Source of the DNA: UBA7672 sp036733305
Lineage (GTDB): Bacteria > Pseudomonadota > Alphaproteobacteria > Caulobacterales > Hyphomonadaceae
Direction of reading: 5' to 3'
DNA length: 6,011 nucleotides
Assembly: GCA_036733305.1 (NCBI GenBank)
Contig: DAINAT010000159.1
Span: 1-6,011 of the forward strand
The position numbers and the translations under genes are program-made. Positions 1 to 5,362 of the stretch are shown here, piece after piece (positions within the stretch are counted from its first letter, which is position 1; every line of letters starts with the position of its first letter). Under the pieces are notes generated by a model that was not told the DNA's origin, searched no databases, and saw only the letters and a list, made by a program, of their open reading frames with translations.

Positions 1-2
1 CA

Positions 3-668
3 GCGCGTTTTCGATGCGGCCCGGCTCGTCCCGGTTTTCACTGGGGCCCGCCGCAAGTCGCCCAACTCCTCGTCGATCTCGAAACCGCCGCCGAAGATTC
101 AGTCGATGAAGAAGACGTTCCTGAAGAACGGTTCTATCTCGGTGTGATCTCGGTCACGCCGCTCGGCAAAGGCCTCGCCACACTCCTTGATGGGCAGCAG
201 CGCCTCGTCACCCTCGCCATGTTCCTCGCCTTCGCGCGCGATCGCCTGCCGACCAATCGCGAACGCAACCGCATCGATAGGATGCTGATGCGCCGCGCCT
301 TTGGCCGCGTGCCCGAGCCGCGCCTGCGCCTCGCGCCGGAAGATCACGCCTGGTTCGCGCACTTCATCCTGCCGCCCGGCGCCACCCGGCGCCTGCCGGC
401 CACCGCGCCCCTCGGCTCACCGCGCGAACTTCTGCTCGCCGCGCGCTTCATGGAGCATGCCTTCAACGATTATTCGGTCGCCGCCCTGCGCAACATCATG
501 GATTTCCTGATGCACCACACGGCCTTCGTGCGCTCGGTCGTCGAACAACGCCCGTCCTTCGCCCCAGCCCTCCCAGCCCTGCCCACACCCTCGCGCGGCA
601 GCCAGATGTGGGACGACGAACCTTTCCCGACGCCCAACCGACCGCGCTACAACGTAGCCGCGGAATAA
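3..668 (+). CDS. DUF262 (GmrSD N-terminal-type) protein, 5' end outside window
   Basis: The frame is open from the window edge and gives 221 residues. Seen: an HWGPPQVAQLLVDLE segment at residues 13-27, FYLGVIS at 44-50, and DGQQRL at 63-68 followed by a hydrophobic helix. This order matches the ParB/sulfiredoxin-like DUF262 fold, where DGQQR is the signature nucleotide-handling motif. In GmrSD-type modification-dependent restriction enzymes this domain is followed by a longer helical part and a DUF1524 HNH nuclease. Here the protein instead ends about 155 residues after DGQQR, in a Pro-rich tail with no HNH motif, so it is either a DUF262-only protein or a truncated one. No ATG, GTG or TTG precedes codon 48 (a GTG at 144, in the middle of the conserved FYLG(V)IS strand), so the true start lies upstream. 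The other frame at 1-39 also looks DUF262-like, hinting at a frameshift. Its role (defence or regulatory) cannot be decided from this fragment. Confidence 0.75.
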   Translation, partial: ARFRCGPARPGFHWGPPQVAQLLVDLETAAEDSVDEEDVPEERFYLGVISVTPLGKGLATLLDGQQRLVTLAMFLAFARDRLPTNRERNRIDRMLMRRAFGRVPEPRLRLAPEDHAWFAHFILPPGATRRLPATAPLGSPRELLLAARFMEHAFNDYSVAALRNIMDFLMHHTAFVRSVVEQRPSFAPALPALPTPSRGSQMWDDEPFPTPNRPRYNVAAE

Positions 669-732
669 TCCTCACAACTCATCGACCCCTAAGACGTGCC
701 CACTTCCGTGAGCAGCCAACTGGAGTCCATCT

Positions 733-798
733 ATGGCGCAGCGCATCTTCATCGCCGTCGTCTTCATAGGCCTGATGAGCCTGTCCGTATTGGCGTGA
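733..798 (+). CDS. Possible 21-residue hydrophobic peptide
   Basis: A short frame starts with ATG and encodes MAQRIFIAVVFIGLMSLSVLA, a basic N-terminus followed by one long hydrophobic run that could span a membrane. A GGAG at 722-725 sits 7 nt before the ATG, a good ribosome-binding spacing. It lies 64 bp after the DUF262 stop on the same strand and could be translated from the same transcript. It also resembles a bare signal-peptide core, so it may be the remnant of a secreted protein's N-terminus. No family is recognised. Only the start context and composition support it. Confidence 0.35.
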   Translation: MAQRIFIAVVFIGLMSLSVLA

Positions 799-819
799 GC
801 GCATAAACCAATCCACCAG

Positions 820-922
820 TTGTCATCCCGGAAGCGCGCAGCGCTATCCGGGAACCATTATGAGAGTACGACGACCTCCCGATGGGTCCCGGCTCTCAGC
901 TTCGCTACGGCCGGGATGACAA
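820..922. repeat. Intergenic inverted-repeat element (TTGTCATCCCGG ends)
   Basis: The element has perfect 12-bp inverted ends: TTGTCATCCCGG at 820-831 and CCGGGATGACAA at 911-922. Internal halves also pair in part (TCCCGG/CCGGGA-type segments around 849-855 and 886-892). Dispersed palindromes with GTCATCCCGG ends are common between genes in proteobacteria. This one lies between convergent genes (DUF262/small peptide from the left, portal from the right, 20 bp from the portal stop) and could fold in both transcripts as a terminator or mRNA-stabilising structure. There is no T-run, so it is not a classical intrinsic terminator. Confidence 0.75.
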
Positions 923-942
923 GCTGTGAATCTGGCTCACCC

Positions 943-2034
943 TCACACCCCAGCCATCCGCCGCTTCTCCTCCACCGTCAGAAAACTCGCCGCATCAATC
1001 CGCGCCCATTGCTCTGCGCGCTCCTCCTGAAACGCCGGCACGCCCTCCAGGTCAGCAACAACCCCACCGCCAACCCGCTCCCCCAGCCACACCGAAATCC
1101 CCCGCGCCGCCTTGTTCACCAGCGGCAACACCGTCAGCCGCCAGAACGCCGAATTGGCCTCGCGATAATTCGCGTACGTCGCATCCCCCGGAATCCCGAG
1201 CAGCATCGGCGGCACGCCAAACGCCAGCGCGATCTCGCGCGCCGCCGCATTGCGCTGCTCCACGAAATCCATGTCCGCCGGCGACAGGCTCATCGGTCGC
1301 CAGTCCAGCCCGCCCTCCAGCAGCATCGGCCGCCCCGCATTCGGCGCGCCCCTGAAATTGAGATCGAGATCGTTCTTCAGCTCCGCTCGCTGCTCTTCCG
1401 TCAGCGCCTCCGCGCCCGAATAGACCAGCGCCCCCGAAGGCCGCGCCGCATTGTCGATCAGCGACTTCGTCCACGCCCCGCCCGCATTGTGAATGTCCAC
1501 CGCCCGCGCCGCAGCCTCCAGTGGTGAATGCCCGTCATAATCATTCGCCGGATGAAACAGCCGCAGGTGCATCACCGGCGAAAACCCATCCGCCTCGCGT
1601 CCAATCCTGCGTACCTCGCTTCCCACCCGATGCTCCCACGCCACAGGCCATCCACGCGGCCCTTTAAGGGCTTTCATCCGGTCCGGCCGCAACACGAACA
1701 ACTCGCGCACCTCGCCATCGATCGACACCGCTTCGAGAAAAGCGTCGCCCGTCACCGTCAGGTGCCCGTAGAATGTCTCCAACAGATCCGGCCCCGCCTG
1801 GTCAGCATTCGGCTTCGCCATCAGCTCCGCCAGCTCACCATCAGCCCCAACAGCGCGAAAACCGACACTCCCCGCCGCCTCCGCAATCATGCGCACGCAA
1901 CGATACGCAACCGGATTACGCTCGAACCCCTCGCGCGTCAGTTGCCCGAGCCCCGACCACTGCGCCGCGCGCAGATCGGAAATCGCAACCAGCGGCGCGG
2001 CGGATTTCGCCTCGCGCTTCCTGAATAGTCTCAT
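943..2034 (-). CDS. HK97-family phage portal protein, gene-transfer-agent type
   Basis: The 363-residue product is the portal, the dodecameric ring through which DNA enters and leaves a tailed-phage or GTA capsid. Seen: TREGFERNPVAYRCVRMIAEAA (33-54), ETFYGHLTVTGDAFLEAV (86-103), LRPDRM (115-120), DNAARPSGALVYSG (194-207), GRPMLLEGGLDWRPMSLSP (234-252), then FGVPPMLLGIPGDATYANYREAN (272-294). By family knowledge this resembles RcGTA-like portals (gene g3) more than typical prophage portals. Translation probably starts at 2034, the second of two ATGs, 5 nt after GGAGG (minus strand, 2040-2044); the frame is open up to 2238. Length is slightly below the roughly 390-400 of relatives, the C-terminus ending at EKRRMAGV. 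No terminase, protease or capsid gene lies on either side, so it is an orphan. It could be a surviving piece of a dispersed GTA locus or a prophage remnant; the frame is intact. Confidence 0.92.
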   Translation of the reverse strand: MRLFRKREAKSAAPLVAISDLRAAQWSGLGQLTREGFERNPVAYRCVRMIAEAAGSVGFRAVGADGELAELMAKPNADQAGPDLLETFYGHLTVTGDAFLEAVSIDGEVRELFVLRPDRMKALKGPRGWPVAWEHRVGSEVRRIGREADGFSPVMHLRLFHPANDYDGHSPLEAAARAVDIHNAGGAWTKSLIDNAARPSGALVYSGAEALTEEQRAELKNDLDLNFRGAPNAGRPMLLEGGLDWRPMSLSPADMDFVEQRNAAAREIALAFGVPPMLLGIPGDATYANYREANSAFWRLTVLPLVNKAARGISVWLGERVGGGVVADLEGVPAFQEERAEQWARIDAASFLTVEEKRRMAGV

Positions 2035-2039
2035 CATGT

Positions 2040-2044
2040 CCTCC
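2040..2044 (-). promoter_or_regulatory. Ribosome-binding site of the portal gene
   Basis: Minus-strand GGAGG, complementary to the 16S rRNA tail. It lies 2 nt before ATG 2037-2035 and 5 nt before ATG 2034-2032, so the second ATG is favoured. It argues against the upstream in-frame starts at 2166 and 2238 being the main portal start. Confidence 0.75.
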
Positions 2045-2171
2045 GATATGGGGCTGGGCCTAGTCGCCGCTGCAATTGAACTGGCCAACAAGCGCGCCGC
2101 GCCGGAAGGCGCTTCAGGCGTCTGTTTCCTGATCCGTGGCCCCGCGCTGACCCACTTGTCGACCATGAGCC

Positions 2172-2305
2172 AATATACCCCGGCCCGCGGCGCCGTAGAT
2201 TCTGAAACGCTCCATCCCCCAACTTTGGTGAACAACACCCTGTTTGAATGGATGAAAGTTTTCAGCCGTCCTACAGTTTCGCTCCACCTCTATCCCCCAT
2301 TCTCG
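2172..2305 (-). promoter_or_regulatory. Promoter-like module, copy 1 (upstream of portal)
   Basis: Read on the minus strand from 2305: CGAGAATGGGGGATAG, then a second TGGGGGAT starting 78 nt after the first, CAGAATCTAC 17 nt after the start of the second, and GGCCGGGGTATATT ending at 2172. The same parts occur at the same spacings at 5727-5860 on the plus strand; a hand alignment without gaps gives about 88 of 134 identical bases, with ends far better conserved than the middle. TATATT resembles a -10 hexamer and is followed 5 nt later by an in-frame ATG (2166). The portal's SD-preceded start is 132 nt farther on. CAGAATCTAC contains a GANTC methylation site (2198-2202). That it is a promoter is inferred; a dispersed repeat is the alternative. 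Confidence 0.55.
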
Positions 2306-2343
2306 GGCCTCGGCCGCATGCAGCGGAGTTGGAGAGGCACGCC

Positions 2344-2598
2344 ATGGCGATTGAAGCTGCCCAGTATATTCGCGCAAACGAACAAAGCCGCCGCGACGAC
2401 GCGCGTGAAGCCGCCTCGCAATATCTCGCAACACGCGCAGAATACCGCCGCACCGCGCGCATCGAGGCGGCAAAAGCCTCCGCCGCCCAACGCCCCACCG
2501 TCGCCGACCGAGCCCCCAACAGCGCTACCGAAACCGAGCAACGCCCGCGCGCGAAACCGACCAACGGCACCGGCCTCATGGTCGACGTTCTCGCTTAG
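2344..2598 (+). CDS. Small Ala/Arg-rich protein with VDVLA C-terminus
   Basis: An 84-residue protein of unknown function. The start ATG at 2344 is preceded by GGAGAGG (2331-2337) with 6 nt spacing, which favours it over the in-frame ATG at 2248. Residues 1-50 are an Ala/Arg/Glu/Gln-rich stretch predicted to be helical (MAIEAAQYIRANEQSRR and on). Residues 50-75 are Pro/Thr/Ala-rich and probably unstructured. The end is GTGLMVDVLA. No signal peptide or membrane segment is seen. The C-terminus resembles those of the next two plus-strand genes (ALVVDIKA and LGQYVDIQA), suggesting a paralogous set. It is divergent from the portal gene, with promoter-like module copy 1 between them. It does not match a family I know. 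Confidence 0.6.
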   Translation: MAIEAAQYIRANEQSRRDDAREAASQYLATRAEYRRTARIEAAKASAAQRPTVADRAPNSATETEQRPRAKPTNGTGLMVDVLA

Positions 2599-2719
2599 AA
2601 ACAGCGTTACCAACCCGCTAACCACGCCGACGCAATCGCACGCGCCGCGCCGACGCGCCCTTCACCACAACCTGCCATCCTGCGCCGGTCGCAGTCTGCG
2701 GCTGTAACAGGACTGCCCT

Positions 2720-2908
2720 ATGTCGCTCGACCTCACAGGCATCAACCGCGCGACCGTCATCACCAAGCGCGAGCGCTCGATCTATCGCGACGCACAAGAT
2801 GCAGAGTTCAAACAGCGCAAGATCACCAACATAGCGGATCTGCTCGATCGCGGCCCGCGCGCCCGCGCCGGCCACCACACCGCTCTCGTCGTCGACATAA
2901 AAGCCTAG
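2720..2908 (+). CDS. Small protein with VVDIKA C-terminus
   Basis: A 62-residue, basic, hydrophilic protein of unknown function. ATG at 2720 has an AGGA (2709-2712) 7 nt upstream. It begins MSLDLTGINRATVITKRERS, has a charged helical middle, then ITNIADLLDRGPRARAG, and ends HHTALVVDIKA. It follows the gene ending at 2598 by 121 bp on the same strand and may share its transcript. Its stop TAG (2906-2908) overlaps the stop of the convergent VOC gene by two bases, through the sequence CTAG, so the two messages are antisense at their ends. The shared tail with its neighbours is the main argument that it is real. Confidence 0.55.
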   Translation: MSLDLTGINRATVITKRERSIYRDAQDAEFKQRKITNIADLLDRGPRARAGHHTALVVDIKA

Positions 2909-3303
2909 CGCTTGCGCACACTCGTGCGCTTCGCAGGACTCGTCGCCTGCAGCGTCGCGATCTGCCAGGTATTCCCCCAGCCATCGCGAACGATCCCGCG
3001 CCGGTCGCCATAGGCCGTATCGTGCGGCTTCTCCACCGACTTCGCGCCCGCCGAAATCGCCTTGCGGTACGTCTTGTCCGCGTCCTCGACATAGACATAC
3101 AGGCACGCCGTATAGGGCTCGCGCACATCGGCATCGCTGATCATCACGATGGAATCCCCGATGCGCATTTCCATCGGACGCCCCGCCGCCTGCCGCCCCG
3201 TAGCGCCGAACACCGTGCGCAGAAACGTCGCCAGCCCGCGCACATCCTCGGTAAAAATACGCGGCGTCACAGTCCGCCAGCCGTCAGGCTGAAATCCGGC
3301 CAT
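2905..3303 (-). CDS. VOC-family (glyoxalase/PhnB-like) protein
   Basis: The 132-residue product belongs to the vicinal oxygen chelate superfamily, small beta-alpha-beta-beta-beta proteins that include glyoxalase I, dioxygenases and bleomycin/fosfomycin resistance proteins. Seen: GWRTVTPRIFTEDVRGLATFL (8-28) as the first strand and helix, MEMRIGDSIVMISD (44-57), CLYVYVEDADKTYRKAISAG (67-86), and YGDRRGIVRDGWGNTWQIAT (98-117), the typical closing strand. This order is that of the PhnB/AraC-type single-domain members. I chose the ATG at 3303 because family members usually begin a few residues before the GW.TVTPRI segment; the frame also allows a GTG at 3378, which has no ribosome-binding site. 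The substrate is not predictable. It ends in a basic tail (KRTSVRKR) and overlaps the convergent small gene at the stop codons. Confidence 0.85.
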   Translation of the reverse strand: MAGFQPDGWRTVTPRIFTEDVRGLATFLRTVFGATGRQAAGRPMEMRIGDSIVMISDADVREPYTACLYVYVEDADKTYRKAISAGAKSVEKPHDTAYGDRRGIVRDGWGNTWQIATLQATSPAKRTSVRKR

Positions 3304-3384
3304 CACCAACCCCACCGCGGACAAGTCGAGACCCTGCCCGTCCTTGATCGCAAAACCTGTCACAGCGACCCGGACCACGCAAAA

Positions 3385-3576
3385 GAATCTCGTATTCTAG
3401 GCCCTCAACGCTCCTCAACGATGCTTGAAGTGGCAGCGCGGATTCACCCGTCGCGCGAGTTACCGCAACGATGCCGCGCGCTTCCCGCCCCGGATTCTGA
3501 ATCAAAACGCCGCAGCGGTTAACCATTGACACATCAAAATAAAGGCTTCGCACGCATCATCGTTTACGAACGATTC
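3385..3576. promoter_or_regulatory. GANTC-rich intergenic region between divergent genes
   Basis: The 311 bp from 3304 to 3614 separate the VOC gene (-) from the small gene at 3615 (+). Five GANTC sites, the CcrM methylation target of alphaproteobacteria, lie at 3385-3389, 3441-3445, 3493-3497, 3499-3503 and 3572-3576. About one per 256 bp is expected in random sequence. A TTAACCAT at 3519-3526 resembles a CtrA half-site, and TTGACA at 3526-3531 resembles a -35 box, but no good -10 follows at normal spacing. Cell-cycle or methylation control is a suggestion only. Confidence 0.35.
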
Positions 3577-3614
3577 ACGCGACCAGCACATACTTGCTAT
3601 CGTAGGAGACAATC

Positions 3615-3932
3615 ATGAGCGCCGACGCGACAGGCGCGATCGGACCAGTCTCGGTCCGGTACGCCGCGCAAATCCGGGAACTGCTCTACGCGCAAGCCAT
3701 GCAACGCATGGCTGCCGATCAGGAAGCCGCGCGCGCAAACGCCGACGCCGAACGCGCTGCCCGCCACGAGCCGAAGGTCAAGGAAGTCGAGCTCAACGCC
3801 AAGATCGATCCCCTGCACACGATCCAGCGCCCCGAAGCCGTGAAGCCCTCCGTCGAAACCACCACTCCCGTCGCCGACAAGCCGAAGGCCGCCGACACCA
3901 GGCTCGGTCAGTACGTCGACATCCAGGCCTGA
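3615..3932 (+). CDS. Small Ala-rich helical protein with YVDIQA C-terminus
   Basis: A 105-residue protein of unknown function. The ATG is preceded by AGGAG (3604-3608) with 6 nt spacing, a strong start. After MSADATGAIGP the segment from about residue 12 to 55 is a long charged helix rich in Ala, Arg, Gln and Glu (AQIRELLYAQAMQRMAADQE and on), which could form a coiled coil. Residues 60-95 are Pro/Thr/Val/Lys-rich and likely disordered, and the end is RLGQYVDIQA. The plan (N-terminal Ala/Arg helix, Pro-rich linker, VD(I/V)xA tail) matches the gene at 2344-2598. No signal peptide or membrane segment is visible. The upstream region is GANTC-rich; the stop codon lies inside a 14-bp tandem repeat. 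Confidence 0.7.
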   Translation: MSADATGAIGPVSVRYAAQIRELLYAQAMQRMAADQEAARANADAERAARHEPKVKEVELNAKIDPLHTIQRPEAVKPSVETTTPVADKPKAADTRLGQYVDIQA

Positions 3933-3969
3933 ACTGGCCAGCCTGAACAAGCAGGCCTGAACTGGCGCG
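3928..3969. repeat. 14-bp tandem repeat, three units
   Basis: CCTGAAC recurs at 3928, 3942 and 3956, exactly 14 bp apart. The first and third units lie within a 15-bp perfect direct repeat, CAGGCCTGAACTGGC (3924-3938 and 3952-3966). The TGA in the first unit is the stop codon of the preceding small gene. This looks like a local slippage duplication at the gene end. Confidence 0.7.
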
Positions 3970-4078
3970 CACCAGCGCAAACCGCTACCGCCTCGACTAC
4001 GACAAGTGGAAAGAAGGCGCGCCCTACGACGTCGCCGCGTTATCCGACATCACCGGCGAAGAACGCCAACCCCAAAAA
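3962..4078 (+). pseudogene. Fragment of a lost coding gene
   Basis: Without a start codon, this frame reads NRYRLDYDKWKEGAPYDVAALSDITGEERQ, which has the composition and spacing of real protein (aromatic-rich, then an acidic helix) and is unlike the low-complexity shadow frames around it. It is bounded on the left by the 14-bp tandem repeat and on the right it runs straight into the GGTGCAT palindromic repeat at 4081, after which the same frame turns into repeat-encoded sequence. It is best read as a leftover of a larger gene truncated at both sides. I do not recognise the family with confidence. It may equally be a chance open stretch. Confidence 0.4.
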
Positions 4079-4080
4079 AT

Positions 4081-4141
4081 AGGGTGCATTGAAGCGCAGC
4101 GGAAATGCACCGTCAGCGTCCGATGCCGACACGGTGCATCA
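4081..4141. repeat. GGTGCAT-type palindromic repeat, copy 1
   Basis: AGGGTGCATT at 4081-4090 pairs with AATGCACC at 4104-4111 (8-bp perfect stem GGTGCATT/AATGCACC around GAAGCGCAGCGGA). A further CGGTGCAT at 4132-4139 is the inverse of ATGCACCG at 4105-4112, give or take a base, so the element has two nested arms. A related copy, with the same AGGGTGCAT start, lies at 5559-5581. Palindromes of this kind are widespread intergenic repeats; nothing suggests a coding role. The remaining bases to 4214 hold no feature I can support. Confidence 0.65.
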
Positions 4142-4214
4142 AGACGCACGCCACGAACATACAGGATAAGCGCTACAGAGCCGCCGCCCATCGAACCACG
4201 AGCGCGCAAGCCAC

Positions 4215-4847
4215 TCACTGCCCTTTGAACATCTCCGCAAACGCCGGAACGTCGCGCGCCCACGCCATGTCCTTCGCGTCCGCCCGCTTCGCCGCTGGCC
4301 GCGACGCACAACGCTCGACATACGCCGTGAACGCCGGTTTCTCGGGCAGCCATTTCTGCCGCATCACATAGCCCATGCTGCCCGCCACCTGCACGTCCGC
4401 TGCCGTGAAGCGATCGCCCGCAACATACTCATGTTCGGACAAGCGCCGCTCGAGGTTCGCGACCAGATCCTCATACGATCCGAACGACACGCCGCTCGGT
4501 GGATACTCCAGCTTCAGCGTATGCACAGCCACAGCCGGATCGAACACCGAGTCCGCATAGACAAGCCACGTCAGATACGGCCCCCGCGCAGCATCGCCGA
4601 TCTTCGGCGCCAGTCCCGCCTGCGGAAACGCATCGCCAAGATAGATCGAGATCGCCCCGCGCTCCGTCACGATCACGCCGTCATGCTCGATCGCCGGCAC
4701 CTTCTTGTTCGGCTGGATCTTGCGATACGAGTCCGGCACCGGCGCACGAATATCCACCAGCTCGATCTCGTACGGCTGGCCCAGCTCTTCCAAGAGCCAC
4801 AGCACATTCGTCGAGCGCGACCACGGCGCATGATAGAATTTCAGCAT
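4215..4847 (-). CDS. Glutathione S-transferase family protein
   Basis: The 210-residue cytosolic protein is expected to conjugate or otherwise handle glutathione with electrophilic substrates. Seen: an N-terminal thioredoxin-like domain (1-77) starting MLKFYHAPWSRST, where Ser10 is at the usual catalytic Ser/Cys position; the cis-proline in KVPAIEHDG (49-57, Pro51); and TERGAISIYL (61-70), the glutathione gamma-glutamyl site, where the usual Glu-Ser is Glu-Arg. The C-terminal helical domain (about 88-205) has the N-capping box FTAAD (147-151). Length is normal for the family. The start ATG has a GAGAGA-type purine run upstream. It lies 137 bp downstream of a VOC-family gene on the same strand, and an inverted repeat sits in that gap. 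The pairing fits glutathione-linked detoxification, but the substrate is unknown. The exact GST class is not assigned. Confidence 0.93.
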   Translation of the reverse strand: MLKFYHAPWSRSTNVLWLLEELGQPYEIELVDIRAPVPDSYRKIQPNKKVPAIEHDGVIVTERGAISIYLGDAFPQAGLAPKIGDAARGPYLTWLVYADSVFDPAVAVHTLKLEYPPSGVSFGSYEDLVANLERRLSEHEYVAGDRFTAADVQVAGSMGYVMRQKWLPEKPAFTAYVERCASRPAAKRADAKDMAWARDVPAFAEMFKGQ

Positions 4848-4916
4848 CGAACGTCTCTCTCATTTCCTTGTCCAGCGAGCTAAGCCGCCGCCACGGGAAA
4901 CAAGCTACGCCTGCCC

Positions 4917-4938
4917 TGCTGACAGGTAGGTGTCAGCA
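4917..4938. promoter_or_regulatory. Perfect 8-bp inverted repeat, possible operator
   Basis: TGCTGACA (4917-4924) and TGTCAGCA (4931-4938) are exact inverse copies separated by GGTAGG. They lie 70-91 bp before the GST start and 47-68 bp after the end of the upstream VOC gene. The size and symmetry fit a dimeric regulator's site (TetR- or MarR-like). No T-run follows on the minus strand, so an intrinsic terminator for the VOC gene is less likely. Confidence 0.45.
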
Positions 4939-4984
4939 TATTGGCGGCAGCCCGATTTTGATCGAAACAAAGCGGAGAACCGCC

Positions 4985-5362
4985 TCAGCCCATCCGCTTC
5001 ATGGCGCAGACCTTGTTGCCATCCGGATCGCGCAGATAGGCGAGATACAGCTCCATCGTCGGCCCCTTGCGGATGCCCGGCGGATTTTCGATGGCAGTGC
5101 CGCCATTGGCCAGCCCCGCCTCATGCCAGGCATGTGCCTGCTCCGGGGTGTCGACCGCAAATCCGATCGTCGCGCCGTTCGAAATCGTCATCGGCTGTCC
5201 GTTGATCGGCTCGGTCACGCCGAACACGCCCGTCTTGGTGCGATAGAACATGCGATGCCCATCGATCACCGCCGGCTTCACGCCAATCGCGCCCAACGTC
5301 GCGTCATAAAACTTCTTTGCCCGCTCGAGATCATTCGTCCCGACCATCACATGCGAAAACAT
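4985..5362 (-). CDS. VOC-family (glyoxalase/dioxygenase-like) protein
   Basis: The 125-residue product begins MFSHVMVGTNDLERAKKFYD, the first strand (His4 in the usual metal-ligand place) and helix of a VOC protein. It continues with GVFGVTEPINGQP (45-57), a second module with GATIGFAVDTPEQAHAWHEAG (63-83), and LYLAYLRDPDGNKVCAMKRM (105-124), the typical closing DPDGNK strand. The start ATG at 5362 has GGGGAGAG upstream at about 8 nt; the open frame runs farther 5' but only through repeat DNA, so longer starts are rejected. Small VOC proteins of this type are often annotated as glyoxalase-like with unknown substrate. It probably precedes the GST in the same transcript or shares control with it. 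It is unrelated in detail to the other VOC gene here (little sequence similarity by eye). Confidence 0.9.
   Translation of the reverse strand: MFSHVMVGTNDLERAKKFYDATLGAIGVKPAVIDGHRMFYRTKTGVFGVTEPINGQPMTISNGATIGFAVDTPEQAHAWHEAGLANGGTAIENPPGIRKGPTMELYLAYLRDPDGNKVCAMKRMG

Noticed and set aside
820..1527. 235-codon open frame on + over the repeat and the portal gene
   Set aside because: Arg/Pro/His-rich composition is the antisense shadow of the portal gene, and its first part is the inverted-repeat element.
2035..2238. Longer portal start at 2238
   Set aside because: The extra residues read through the promoter-like module and do not resemble a portal N-terminus; the GGAGG lies before 2034.
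2914..2929. GCGCAC/GTGCGC hairpin as a terminator of the gene ending at 2908
   Set aside because: It lies inside the VOC coding end and has no T-run; likely chance in GC-rich coding DNA.
3304..3378. GTG start of the VOC gene at 3378
   Set aside because: No ribosome-binding site precedes it and relatives normally begin near the ATG at 3303.
3384..3398. AGAAT/ATTCT small palindrome
   Set aside because: Only 5-bp arms with A/T-rich sequence; too short to claim as an operator or terminator.
3526..3531. TTGACA as the -35 box of a sigma-70 promoter for the gene at 3615
   Set aside because: No -10-like hexamer lies 16-18 bp downstream; kept only as a remark.
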